Shown piece by piece: positions 12,601 through 22,911 of a stretch of 64,000 bases of DNA. The stretch spans positions 15,284,001 to 15,348,000 of the forward strand of contig NW_023503493.1 in assembly GCF_014529535.1 (NCBI RefSeq), in the 5' to 3' direction. The first letter of the stretch is position 1, and every line of letters begins with the position of its first letter. Under the pieces are notes generated by a model, which searched no databases, was not told where the DNA came from, and saw only the letters and a list, made by a program, of their open reading frames with translations. The stretch is from Bradysia coprophila (taxonomy: Eukaryota > Arthropoda > Insecta > Diptera > Sciaridae). The translations under genes and the position numbers were made by a program.

Positions 12601-13992
12601 TTAAAGAACTTATGAAATGTTCATACCTTGGCACCATTTTACAATGCACCATTTGATTTTTTCCAAATGTTTGTGATGTGAAAATCGAAGCCTTTGTTAC
12701 GGTTCCACAGGAAAATTAGTGATGTGATATCACAACAATAGAAAAAAATCACTTCTCCGTTGACTGTTTTTTTTAGTTCGTTGCCTTTTATTATCCACAA
12801 TTTTCCGATTGAATGCACCGCAAAAAACTTATTAAATTTCAAATGCAAAACACTATTTCATACAAAATCACAATTTTCTTTATTGTATTTTCGGATTAAA
12901 TCTATTTTTCCAGCACTGGATATTAAACACTTGTGTGGCTTCATGAAAATGTCATGAAAATCTGCTCGATTTTCCATGTAGTTTATTTTCTCGGAGACAG
13001 AATTTCTCCCGACTCCAATTTCGCTCCATCGAAACAATCATATCATTTGCGACAAAGATGACCGCATACACCGTTCAGGCCATGTGGATTTTTTAACGTT
13101 TTCATTGATATTTTGGAATTGCTACTATACAGTCGTCCCTTTCACTTAACGAAATAATCAATGGAAAACAGTTTCGGCATGTGTTTTCCATCTGTTCATC
13201 TGCTCACACAACATTTTTGTTGTCCCGTTCCGATACGGGGCTTTGTGCGATGAGTTAGGTGTACAACATACATTTGAAGCACGTAATTATTCGGAGCACG
13301 TATTTATGTTCTCAACAGTGTGATGATATACGAAAAAAAAAACCCCGTACACTACCATGCAATAAATGTTAGCAGTATATAGGTCGGAAGGTTGAAAGTG
13401 GAACAATCTAGGAAAATGGGTAAACTTGACGATGATAGCACATTATTGAATAGTTCGGATATATAGAGAGCTTTCGTATGCATCTGGTGCAACGCAAATA
13501 GCTCGCAGAAATCTATTGCATTTTATTTGATTGATTTTCGTAGACGTTTCTGTTATATTTGATAATATTATATCTGCCAGCCGATATATTAGGGTTCAAT
13601 GAATCGGTTCAACATCGCATGCATAAAAATGTCCGTAATTTGTAAAATATGAAGATTGAAGAGGTTTTCCGAAGTGGTACACTTCTGAATACGTATACGG
13701 CAATTATGAATTCATTGCATGCAAATGGAAAATAGTTAAAACTTTCGTACAATGTGATCTTAGCTCGCTAAGTGGAGCACATTGTCGGAAGCAGTAGAAA
13801 TTTCGAAAAGTTTTGATTTATTCATTCTCAGAACACAAGTTTTAAATGGTGATATCTTCATACCTTCAATGTTCATTCCACCCGCTACACCTTGGCAACG
13901 TATGCACATTTCTCGTGCAATTAACGGTGTCGTGAGATTTGTGCCTTCGTTTTTCAGATAAAAAGGTCCAGATTTTGCTCCAATAAAATAAT
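1096..13992 (-). CDS. Candidate multi-exon single-pass membrane protein, possibly HAP2/GCS1-like
   Basis: Four minus-strand segments have plausible splice borders and sensible protein. 13992-13864 encodes a segment with CIRC and AREMC, followed by gtatga. 12350-11909 encodes about 147 residues with a CC pair (GYRCCTRSF) and an SKYLMIVPSP end, after attag and before gtaaaa. 3418-3347 encodes VTVTATFVKAMQLDF and a TSTPHFW tail, between tatag and gtgagt. 1172-1096 encodes a hydrophobic span (WCAFGAVIFGTIAVISCW) followed by basic RKCR. The order (Cys motif, beta-rich ectodomain, stem, membrane span) resembles HAP2/GCS1 gamete fusogens, including a CxxC/CC region and a KYLxIP-type strand. That is memory-based and weak. 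Phases do not all join, so exons are missing or misplaced. It may instead be an unrelated receptor or a decayed gene. Confidence 0.33.
6601..6876 (-). mobile_element. C-terminal fragment of a retroelement reverse-transcriptase protein (LINE-like)
   Basis: The frame encodes 91 residues ending at a stop. The central part (FTPIAFETFGPMGEDTKKF, then TGEKRSTNFLIQQ and SIEIQRGN) matches a tail that I recall from many transposon-encoded reverse transcriptases, written there as PVAVETxG, TGExRSTxFLxQR and SxAIQRGN. No RT core (YxDD) is visible in the flanking DNA, so only the 3' end of an element is present, as expected from 5' truncation of a LINE. The start given is only the first in-frame Met. The exact clade is not determined. 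Confidence 0.6.
7017..7195. repeat. Two-copy tandem repeat, about 91 bp
   Basis: TTTGAAGTAGTTGCAAAA at 7022 recurs as TTTGAAGTTGTTGCAAAA at 7113. Each is followed by TTCCTTTTAC and an ATTTTGCAACT segment, so each unit also folds on itself. No gene is involved. Confidence 0.7.
7274..7733. mobile_element. hAT-like miniature element with GGGC-word interior
   Basis: The ends are TAGAGATGAGTGGG and its exact complement CCCACTCATCTCTA. The interior, in an AT-rich neighbourhood, is full of GGGC and GGGCATGGGC words near both ends. TAGAGATG-type termini are known from hAT elements. I could not find a clean 8-bp target duplication (left flank ...TTTTTGT, right flank GTCGTG...), so the duplication may have decayed. 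No transposase is present. Confidence 0.6.
8049..8211. mobile_element. hAT miniature element (163 bp) with perfect 8-bp target duplication
   Basis: The element begins CAGTGCCGCCTTTT and ends AAAGCGGCACTG. It is flanked on both sides by TGTGAAAC (8041-8048 and 8212-8219). An 8-bp duplication with CAGTG-type inverted ends is the hAT signature. It is nonautonomous, with no transposase frame. Confidence 0.85.
9031..9087. repeat. 57-bp palindrome
   Basis: GATTTTTTCAGCACTAGACCC pairs with GGGTCGTGTGCTGAAAAAATC with two mismatches, around a loop of about 15 bp. It is probably a remnant of a miniature inverted-repeat element. Confidence 0.6.
9245..9446. mobile_element. MITE family A, copy 1
   Basis: Inverted ends of about 30 bp start CACGGCAGAGTAAAATAAACC and finish with the near-complement ending CTCTGTCGTG. 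ACTTTGG lies immediately outside both ends (9238-9244 and 9447-9453), a 7 to 8 bp target duplication. A second copy lies at 41469-41669 with the same interior, including TCAAATAAGGGACCTAA and ATGAACTCAAATGAACACTGA. There is no coding capacity. It is probably hAT-like by duplication size. Confidence 0.8.
9454..11850. other. AT-rich stretch, no firm gene
   Basis: A minus-strand segment at 10457-10364 is open between tatag and gtaatt and encodes FRKMDRKKVLVCNV and about 17 more residues. It could be another exon of the candidate membrane-protein gene, but it has no family support. A short inverted repeat (ACTATATCAGGGAG with CTCCCTGATGTAGT) lies near 10834-10882. Nothing else was recognised. Confidence 0.4.
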
Positions 13993-14350
13993 CTTTTCAA
14001 TGATTCCGAACATTTACCATATTAATCATCGTCACATTCTGGAAATTCTGGCGAAAATATCAATTTATTTGGCAATCTAATCGCAGCTTTCCACACAATG
14101 AATAATTGGGTTAAACTTTCGAGGAAATTATGCTGCCATTGCAATTTCTATTAAAACTTGAAGCAAGTTTTCGATTATACAAAGACTGGCGGACTGGTAA
14201 AATATTACCCGGAAAAAAAATTGTATGAAGAATGCATGGAAATGGAAATATGCGACGGTGGTGTTTTAGGTCCCTATTATACTGTTGAATATTTCATGAA
14301 ATAATCGCGATAGTCTTTCGTTTTCACTTCTAATTTACGATTTTATAATA

Positions 14351-14734
14351 GTGCTGGTGGTATTATATTGCCTCCGCAATGAATTTCAAGTCGAAGAAAA
14401 GGCAATGGATTTTAGGCAATACTTAGATCCATCCCTTTCATCGAGAAATTCGTTTTCAATTGACCTATTAAGGCCACAAGTAGTAAGAAAACTGCTTCAT
14501 ACAATACCATATCTGTCGGTTTCTAAATGTTCATCGGTTGTAGATAAACAATTTCCTTGTGAAACGAATTTATTTACCAATTTTGAAACCAAAAAATTAA
14601 GGACTTTTTCTACCACCTATACACGTCTTCCAACCAGCAGCACCAAAAATCTCTACGCATCGTTAATTGTACTTTTAGAGATTATTCGGATACCTTACAA
14701 CAAAAGTGGGAAGAAGTCAACACTCACTTTCTAA
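14351..14734 (+). CDS. Possible terminal exon of an unknown plus-strand gene
   Basis: An open frame of 127 codons follows a possible acceptor (ttataatag at about 14350) and ends 18 bp inside the 3' end of the minus-strand TSSK coding region. Codon choice and composition are not obviously random. The start would be an upstream exon that I cannot identify. The encoded protein (for example MDFRQYLDPSLSSRNSF) matches no family that I recognise. It could equally be chance or antisense to the kinase 3' UTR. Confidence 0.2.
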   Translation: MLVVLYCLRNEFQVEEKAMDFRQYLDPSLSSRNSFSIDLLRPQVVRKLLHTIPYLSVSKCSSVVDKQFPCETNLFTNFETKKLRTFSTTYTRLPTSSTKNLYASLIVLLEIIRIPYNKSGKKSTLTF

Positions 14735-17700
14735 TGGTAACTTTAACAAGCAAACAGTACCTGTATGTGAGTCAGTCATCTCGTCTTCGGTCTCCTCAAT
14801 CTCTTCAACTTCCCTGTTCGGTTGGTCTATGTCAATTTTACTCTCTGAAACATCTAAACTGTCATCAGTTCGCATTATCACCACTAATGGAGGATTAGGT
14901 TCTTTCACTTGTTTTACATTTGTTGCATCACCTTCCGTCGAATTATCTTCAAGGTTCATGCTACTTAATAATCCTGTATGTTAACATACATTTAACAGAA
15001 GTGTCTTTTTACAGTGGGTGAAACGAATATTACCTTCAGTCGAAGTGTCCGTCTCAAACCAATGATCTGCTAGTACGGTATCAATCGAAGGTCGCTCCTT
15101 CGGATTCGGTTGCAACAGTCTTTTAATTAAACGTTTAACTTCGTCTGAATTGACACGTTCATTGAATCGATATTTCTGACTCATCTGCAACTTGTATATG
15201 ATCGATGGATGGGTTTCGTTGAAAGGCACTTTACAATTTAACATAGTAAATATAACAACACCCAATGACCACATGTCCGATTTATATGGATTGTAAGCGA
15301 CCCCTCTTACGATTTCCGGTGCAACCTAATTTAATTCAAAATATTACTAAATTTCAACTTCAATTTTATTCAGTTACGTTACATATAACAATGAACCACA
15401 AAACGTTTCGCTGTAGCCATTGTAATCATCTTTTGAATCAGATTCGGTATCGGTAATGTATCTGTGGATGTTATCGACTTTCTTATAAACATTGATTCAC
15501 AATTAGATAGTTTCGAACCTGCTGAAACCGAAATCCGTTAGCTTCACGTTATTCCTTGCTGTGATCAGTATATTTTCGCACTTAAGGTCCCTATGGGTGA
15601 AATTAAATTTGAAGTTTATCGGAGGCGAAATCGATTAGATTATTTTGTATAAAACGAGATAAAAAGACGCAGCATATTTGCATCAACAATTTTTCTTTTT
15701 TTAAACGCGTAGTCTACGAAGCGTAGTAATTCAGTGGAATCCTGGAATGTCTTAAATCTTCACAATAATGAATCTCTGCAAATTTGAAAAAAGTGGCTCT
15801 CTTTACTATAAGCTAAGTGCGCAACTTTGTTGGAATAATAGATTACGTGTCTATGCGAGCAAAGTTGGAAAATGGATACGAGAAAGATGGACACATTCAC
15901 CAACGTAAATCTATTATTCATCATAAACCCATAGATGCGTACACTATTTTACTCAACAAAGCAGAACAAATTATGACCGCAAGAAGGGAAAACACTGACC
16001 GAAATCGGCACTATTTATTCCGGGATTTTTTTTATATATTCCTAGTTAGACCTTGGTGCCTAGGTCTCAAAACCAGTCTCAGATATTTTTGATCTTCCAT
16101 ACCGGGCTGGTTGTAAGTTGCCAAAAGTCGAAAAGTGGGGTTTCGTAGTCCGGATTTAATTTCCGTAAGGTGGCGAGGACACGGTCGTGTATGGCTTCGT
16201 TGGAAAGCTGATGTCGAGTACTACAGGGGCAAATATTAACTTCAAAAAATTTGATGATAAACGGCCGAAAATATGACCACCAGAAAATTTCTCAGAATCT
16301 AGAAAGCCTCAGCTTTACACCGATACCCATATTTAGTAGTTTGGTACGTGACTATGTAATAGATGAAAACTGTGCGTTTCACTCCACCAAACTACTTAAT
16401 ATGGGTATCGCTGTAAAGCAGAGCACAGCACAGCACTCATCAAAGCTCACCGAGGTTACACCGATTTTGAGAAATTTTCCGAAAGTCATATTTTCTGCCG
16501 TTTATCATCAAATTGCCCCAAGAGTACTCGACCTCAGCTTTCCAATAAACCCATACAAGCCCGGGTCCTCGCCACCTTTCGGAAATGAAATCCGTACCAC
16601 GAAACCTAATTTTTCGACTTTTGGCCACTTACAACCAGCCAGGTATGGAAGATCAAAACTACCTGAGACTGGTTTTGGTGTCTAGGCACCAAGGCCTAAC
16701 TAGGCATATATAAAAAAGTCCCGGAATAAATAGCGCCGATTGGTCAGTCGAAATTCAAAAGAATCCCTCTATGTGTGACACGCCCGTTTGCATCTTAGAG
16801 TAATTATACCTAGAGAGGTATTTCGTACGATAAAATGGGGTCCCGACATCAGTTTGTATAAGATTCACATTTCGTACAATTTTACGTAGAGCTTTTACTA
16901 ATACATGTAGGCGTTGACAATTTTGATAGTTGTCAGTTTTGTATTTTCGCAATAATAGTATATTTCAACATACCCCAATACACACAAGGTGTGTATGGAT
17001 ACGAGGGCGAAGCCCGAGTGAAATACACACCGCGTGTGTATTGGGGTATTTTGAAAGATATTTTTCTGTAATAGTGAGAGTGTGTTGGTGCTTTCCTTCC
17101 CAACCGTTACTTTCCCGCTCGACCGTTTACTTTCCCGCTCGACCGATTCATATGACACCTCACCAATACACTCTCACGTATACAGAAATAATAATTAAAT
17201 ATGGTGCAAATGTGATTCATTACGGGATGCCAAAGTAAAGGAGTCAAGGGCAATGCCTGTTCATTTTTCCGGTGATTTTATGCGCTTAATAAAAAATTGC
17301 GCGAGTTGCATCTGTTTGTTGATTTGTAGTTTTCCTTCAAGAGACCGATTGCCCAACTATAATTTGCTGCATAAAAAAACACGGGTCAATTTCTATTATT
17401 TTCGTTGTGTTTAACCTGTTAACCACAATGTGTTTGTTGATATCAGTTCATATCAGTGGTATGTAAAAGGTTCACATTTTAAAAAGAATCCTTCTCGCAG
17501 GCACATTTAAATTTTTTGCGCTAATTTGCCCACCAATTTAGTAGGGAAAAACCAACACTATCAAATATTACGTATTTCATGTCGGGACCACAAATTTTAC
17601 GTAATTCTGTTCGTAATTTCCTCTCTAGGTATAATTACTCTAAGGAATTTCCTCTCTAGGTATAATTACTCTATAGGCTATCATTATTGTTGCGAGGGGC

Positions 17701-18538
17701 AAATATTCATAGAAATCCTTTGTCAGTCAAAAGAAAATCCTTCAAAATTTTACAAAAGAAAATGCTCAAATTCATAGAAAATCCGTAGAAAATCTTAAAA
17801 ATAGTCCGAAAAATCATAGAAAATCCTTGAAAATTGAAAAAAAAACATCCATCAAGAATCAGTTGAAAATCTTCTGAAAATCCTTGGAAAACGGTAGGAA
17901 TATCCTTGAAAATCCTTACAGTTTTGTCTTTTTGAAAGTTCTTTGTAAACGAAAGTTACAAATACCGCCCCTTGGATTGCTAAAATGAAATTTTGTATTT
18001 TTTTCACCTGTGGGCTATTGAATTTTGATGCAGGTACTGTAGACCCTCAACGATTTGTTTACCCCACAATTTCGATTGAATCTGCGACACGGCACCATGC
18101 GCAATAATCCAGTCCATTAGATCGCCTTTTTCTGCATGACTGTTTAATTTTTCAGTTATAAATTGGTGTGACTAGGTCCTCAAGAAATCGTAAAATCTCA
18201 CCGCATAAAAATGAAATATTTTAAATTTCGTCGAAAAATGCTGTGGATATGAACGATGTACGGAGACTTAACGCTCATCAAAATGTTCAGCTCTCTTGGT
18301 AAGAATTTATTTACGTAGGTCGCACTTGATTTTGGAACATCGACGATTTTACACGCTAATTTGTGGGGTGACTGTTTGTATGTGCTTAAATAAACCTTAA
18401 TTTTCAGTTGAATGTGATGTGCTGTCATTGCGGAGATGTGTTACAGCTTACCTCTGAGTACGCGCCTTCACCGATTTTTGATGACAACGTGTAACCACGA
18501 TCCGTTAATGTTTGTTTTTCACTTGAAGATAATTTCAT
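14717..18538 (-). CDS. Testis-specific serine/threonine kinase (TSSK family)
   Basis: Seven exons join in frame into about 370 residues: 18538-18452, 18395-18202, 18139-18008, 15590-15519, 15461-15383, 15325-15034 and 14973-14717. The protein opens MKLSSSEK and has the Gly-rich loop IGEGAYSE, the ATP lysine in LACKIVD, the TSSK-type KFLPREL helix, GDLMDWI, the catalytic [38 protein letters not shown] and the C-lobe [20 protein letters not shown] is characteristic of TSSKs, which act in late spermatids. The tail after the kinase domain (about 95 residues) is acidic. All catalytic residues are present, so it should be active. Intron 3 (15591-18007) is inflated by two inverted-repeat elements, while the other introns are short except intron 2-type gaps of about 55-70 bp. 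TSSK1/2 versus another member is not resolved. Confidence 0.9.
15994..16748. mobile_element. Fold-back element in TSSK intron 3
   Basis: The left arm begins ACTGACCGAAATCGGC and the right arm ends GCCGATTGGTCAGT. The arms extend about 290 bp each (for example GGCACTATTTATTCCGGGA with its near-complement) around a middle that is itself an inverted repeat (CGATACCCATATTTAGTAG with its near-complement at about 16390-16412). No transposase is seen. It is a nonautonomous element inside an intron, so transcripts will carry a long hairpin. Confidence 0.8.
16797..17672. mobile_element. Inverted-repeat element in TSSK intron 3
   Basis: The left end AGAGTAATTATACCTAGAGAGG matches the complement of the right end, which is present twice in tandem (about 17620-17642 and 17650-17672). 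A further inner pair (GGGGTCCCGACAT at about 16838, ATGTCGGGACC at about 17579) supports one element. Inside lie a palindrome at about 16964-17055 built on CCCCAATACACAC and a 20-bp tandem pair rich in TTTCCCGCTCGACCG near 17107-17147. Confidence 0.7.
17690..17930. repeat. Degenerate AT-rich tandem repeat
   Basis: Variants of TAGAAAATCCTTGAAAAT recur about ten times with uneven spacing. It is low-complexity intronic sequence. Confidence 0.55.
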
Positions 18539-18689
18539 GGTAATTGATCAAAGAAAAAATTAAATGAAAATTTTAAAATTTAGATCTGAACATTAGCGAC
18601 AATTTGAAAATAATGACTGACCAAAAGAACTGACTACTTCAAGATTTCAATTCATGGCATGTGTTTTCATTGTAGTTAAACGAATCCTT

Positions 18690-19809
18690 TAATAGTATTT
18701 TGCATAACAAGGGGCGAAAGTAAAAAAATTCAAACGTGTGAAGTTTGCAGCCCGCGCCGCAGGCAAGGGCGGCAATCACACGATTTGAATTTTTTTACTT
18801 TTGCCCCGAGTGATGCATACTATTTTTTATGCCAAATACTGCGGAAGATTTGTATTTTCGGTCCGAAACAAAACATAATTTTAATTAAAATGTTTAGTTA
18901 TCAACAAAATTTGCTGTAGAAACACCAAAATGCCGAAAAGCGCGGGGGTCCAGGGGGCGGCAGCCCCCTGGTATAAAAATAACAAGAATAGACCGGCTAA
19001 AGCCTGGTGAGGTCTTTTTTCTAATTTCTGTTTGGAACTACCAACTGCCAACTATTTGACCTACCAAAACTACCACATTTTCGAATTGCAATGTTAACTG
19101 TGAACTATCGGTTATCAGATAACAGATAATTATTATTTGCCTGGTGTTGATATGCTCATGGTGGCTTTGCAATTTTGAATGTCAATCCAGCTCACAACTA
19201 CCAAAACTACCGACTACCAAATTTCCGATTTATAAATAGCCGAGCATGTAAGAATAATTTCGTCAGTCGGTGCGTAGTTCTCGAATAGTAAACATCTCTT
19301 CCCCAAAAATTACGTTTGGTAGTCAATTATAGCCTTGGTAGTCCAACTACCAAATTTTCGAATTGCAATGTTAACGGTGAGCTATCGGTGATCAGATAAC
19401 AAATAATTATTATTTGCCTGGTGTCGATATGCTCATGGTGGCTTTGCAATTTTGAATGTCAATCCATCTCGCAACTACCAACTACCAAAGCTACCGACTA
19501 CCAAATTTCCGATTTATAAATAGTCGAGCATGTAGAATAATATCGTCAGTCGGTGCGTAGCGTAGTTCTCGAATAGTAAACATCTCTTCCCCAAAAATTA
19601 CGTTTGGTAGTCAATTATAGCCTTGGTAGTCCAACTACCAACTACCAAATTTTCGAATTGCAATGTTAACGGTGAGCTATCGGTGATCAGATAACAAATA
19701 ATTATTATTTGCCTGGTGTCGATATGCTCATGGTGGCTCGAAACTACCAACCACCAAAAATAGCAACTACCGACTGAGAGCTACCAAAACTACCAAATTT
19801 GTGGAACAG

Positions 19810-19840
<31 letters not shown>

Positions 19841-20200
19841 AACCGGCCATAATAGGGTATTTTTTCTAGAAGAAAAAAGACCTAAAAACAATTTAACAAA
19901 TGAAATTACTGTAAACATACATTCACTTGCTCACAAAACATTTGGCTATCGTCAACACAACACTACACTTAATGCGTACTTTCAATCAAGTGAACATTTG
20001 TTTTCGAGACATATGAGGACCGAAAGTAAAATGATGACAGTGACATTTACTTTCGGCCCGCAAATACGCAAGCCCACGGGGCGAAAGTAAAATGATGACA
20101 GTGACATTTACTTTCGGCCCAAGGCCTGAATTTTTTTACTTTCGGTCACCATTGGAGGACCGAAAATACAAACTTTCGCAGTATTTGGCATAAAAAATCA
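18690..20200. mobile_element. Nested-hairpin repeat, copy 2 (about 1.5 kb)
   Basis: This stretch repeats the parts seen at 1-617. A first hairpin (ACAAGGGGCGAAAGTA arm, GCCCGCGCCGCAGGC loop) runs to about 18805. The inner arm ATGCCAAATACTGCG plus TTTGTATTTTCGGTCC (about 18830-18866) has its complement at about 20158-20192. The GC-rich palindrome CCAGGGGGCGGCAGCCCCCTGG lies at about 18951-18972. The interior holds a second nested unit whose ends are GGTCTTTTTTCT (about 19011) and AGAAAAAAGACC (about 19871), with tandem repeats and an ACAG microsatellite (19806-19845). Near the right end a 38-bp block with GATGACAGTGACATTTAC occurs twice. No transposase frame was found. Confidence 0.7.
19019..19760. 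repeat. Tandem array of about 280-295 bp units inside copy 2
   Basis: TCGAATTGCAATGTTAAC recurs at 19081, 19358 and 19653. Each time it is followed by an ATCGGT...CAGATAACA stretch, the TATTATTTGCCTGGTGT block and GATATGCTCATGGTGG. Units are joined by CTACCAA-rich spacers. The third unit is cut short. It is noncoding. Confidence 0.85.
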
Positions 20201-20389
20201 ATGAAAGTAAACTCCATAGGTATGGTGATGGTCTCATGTCAAAATTTGTATGGAGCGGAGGAAACATCGATTTCATATAAAGAAACTCACCTCTCAATGA
20301 TTTTCATTGAAAGGCGAATTTGTTTATATGAAATCGCTATTTATTCCGGTTTGTATGGACAGACCATACCTGGTTTGTACATATAAAAT

Positions 20390-20466
20390 AATTGCGGCTT
20401 GTCAACTATCGGCACCCTGGACTTTAAATAAAGTACAGGGTGCCGAAAGTTGGCAAGGCGCAATTA
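20390..20466. repeat. 77-bp palindromic miniature element
   Basis: ATTGCGGCTTGTCAACTATC and CGGCACCCTG on the left pair with CAGGGTGCCG and AAAGTTGGCAAGGCGCAAT on the right around an AT-rich loop. Confidence 0.65.
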
Positions 20467-20768
20467 ATTTCAATGTGTTAACACTTAGTTCCCTCTCGTG
20501 AATTCTACATACGTAGAAAAACTCACGTCACTAGGCCACTACAGTCATACACTAATTTGTTCGAGGCTCCCCAGGTTCTCCAATGAAAGAAGGAATACAA
20601 AGAAAAGTTAATGTTATATGCCACCGATCGCAACAAGTAACGAAAAGTCTTGCGAAAAGTAGGACTTTCCGTTGTCTTTAAGCATTTACATCGAGTTCTA
20701 TAAATAACTATTTCCTAACTAGTGGGGAAATATCGTGACTTCGTCGCGTATTTTCAACGTCGTTGTTG

Positions 20769-20848
20769 TTCCTAACTTATGCTCGCCTCCGTTCGTGCTG
20801 GAAACCTCTCATTCGCTAAAAAAAACCTTTTAGCATGCGTTAGGAAAA
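20769..20848. mobile_element. MITE family B, copy 1 (short)
   Basis: The ends are TTCCTAACTTATGC and GCATGCGTTAGGAA, with CGCCTCCG, GAAACCTCT and an AAAAACCTTTTAGC block inside. The same blocks recur, in inverted orientation, at 42513-42630. Confidence 0.6.
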
Positions 20849-20917
20849 TGAATCTCAATAAAATCAAGTTTTCAATGAAAAACGAGTCTTAGAATATTTA
20901 AATATCTAAATATAGCC

Positions 20918-22682
20918 ATGTCCAGTGCTGGTCAGTTCAATTCAAACATTTTTCTTTTCTCAACACGCAATAAACTTTATTAATCTTTTACTACGTTTGA
21001 AGCTGGAAGCGTAGCGGAATTCGACAGAGACCACCTCCTAAATTCCATAAAGAATTTGATCGAAGAAATTAGATTGTTGAAAGTCGAAAATGAACTAAAT
21101 GAAAGATTTCTACGAAAAAACGACGTGGAATTGCTAAACGGTATATTGGCATCCACACAGGACACTGAAAATCGTAAAACTAAAATCCAATTTGCCGATT
21201 CGGTCCAAAAACACCGCACTGAAAACAATGCTGCCGCCACACCCTCAGCCCATTCTAGTGAATATAGCTTAATTCTATCTGAAGCAGATTCTTCGTTGCG
21301 TTCGAGACGTTGTAGTTCTATCTCATCGATGGGCACGCTTCAAAAGAACCGACAGCCGATGGGTTTAAGTTTAGTCATAAAAACTGGCATTTGCGAAAAT
21401 GAATGCGAAGTTGAGCGAGGGGCGTTGAATATATTTGAACAAAATATGAGGACACAATTTACTGAACTCTTGGCCGAGATGGAAGAAATCAAATTGACCA
21501 GTCAGGATGTTTGCTATGCTCGGGAAATGTTTAACGACTTTGTTATTTTAAACGGTGAGATAACTGTGTAGCATGTTTTGTAAGCAATGTTGTGGCATTT
21601 TGAACGACGAAAGAACTTCTGAGATTCTATCAAAGAACCATAATCATAAAAGCGTACTGAGTGAGTTAGCTGCCGTATATTCTGATTTGTTGCGCCATTT
21701 TTGACTCTCCAAATCGAGCCACTTGAGGTAGAGATTTTGAGTCAACTTACCTTTGCGAAAAAAAAGATCAACAATAACCTAGTTCCATAAACGATTCTTT
21801 TGCAGGGGGTTTAGTTCAATTGACACCACTTCTATAAGTTAGAAACTTAGTTACAAATTTCCTTCTTTCTTCAAGCTCTTGAAGTCTGCTCAAGTCACTG
21901 CACAGAGGTGCGATTTTGAACTGAGTAAATATGGTGCATGGTTGATCCTCTCTTCGTTCGAACTGTCTTCAAATATTAGAAATGCAACATCAGTTTTCTC
22001 CATATTGCCATAAGATTCAACGATTTCAAACTTTCCAATTCGTCACTAAATAGGTACGAATCCGGTAACTATGCAAGTGCCACTGGAAAGATTTCAGAAA
22101 TTCATCCGCAATTACAACAAAAACGGAACGATAGCGGTCGAAAAAATGCGCTTGAAATGTTTTACTCTCCAATCGAACTATGCCGACAAAAAATTGGAAC
22201 TGCAACAGAGAATGGACATGAGCAGCATCCTGAGACCGGTCGATTTTGAGCAACTCAAAATCGACATTAGAAGTCTAAGCACCGCTCTGGAGGAAAAGAC
22301 CGCAACTATGCTGCGCTTGAAAAGTATTAACGGTAATAGATCGCTCCAACTGGTGGACGAACGACGTCAATTGGCGACATTGGAAGATCATTTGCACGGA
22401 TACAAGGAAAAGTGTAAATCGTATCGTCGTGAAACGGAACAAATGTGCGGAAAAATTCTGAAAATCGAAAACGATATCAAATATTGGAAGAATTTGGTCG
22501 ACGAATTGAACGATAAGATACGATGCTATGTTGCACCGACGTTCGAAGATTATTTTCAGTTAAAAATCGAATTGAGAAATATGCGCAAGGAGGAGTACCG
22601 CTTGCAACGGAAAAAGAACATCGCTCTAATCAAACTCAAAAATTTTAACCATAAATTGCGGATCGCGAATATCACAAATTGA
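20918..22682 (+). CDS. Cfap263: Cilia- and flagella-associated protein 263 (CCDC113)
   Basis: Three exons join in frame: 20918-20930 (MSSA plus one base, donor gtcagt), 21003-21554 and 22054-22682. The product is about 400 residues, mostly coiled coil. The C-terminal half carries the family block VDFEQLKIDIRSL, KATMLRLK-like spacing, a YKEKCKSYR segment and APTFEDYFQLK, which align with DFxQLKIEN, LxxLK, YKSKL and APxxxxYVxEK of CCDC113. CCDC113 (with CCDC96 and CFAP91) links axonemal modules in motile cilia. In insects this implies sperm or chordotonal cilia. The tiny first exon was chosen because its phase joins exon 2 exactly and a stop precedes exon 2 in frame. CCDC96/CFAP184, which shares the domain, is the main alternative. 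Confidence 0.85.
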
Positions 22683-22911
22683 GATGTTAACCGACTCACC
22701 TTTTGCTCTTTAGTCTCTAGTAAAAAAATTTCTTGTTCGATCATTGCGTTTTCACAGAGATGCGGAACGTTAAATAAAACTCTCAAAGCTAATTTAATTC
22801 AACAGATGTTATTTGAATCAAATGTTTCTCATACAAATCATAATGGAACAGTTGAGATATTGTAAGGTAACGGCTCCTGCACAGATACCTGTGGATAGCT
22901 GGTTGAATGGC

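Noticed and set aside
14209-14273. Splice-flanked segment reading GPKTPPSHISISMHSSYNFF that could be an upstream exon of the candidate membrane protein
   Set aside because: Its end phase does not match the start phase of the segment at 13992-13864, so I left it out of the gene call.
20201-20390. Possible MITE starting CAATGAAAGTAAACTCC, similar to the end of the element at 54055
   Set aside because: Only the first 15 or so bases agree, and no matching right end with a target duplication could be placed.
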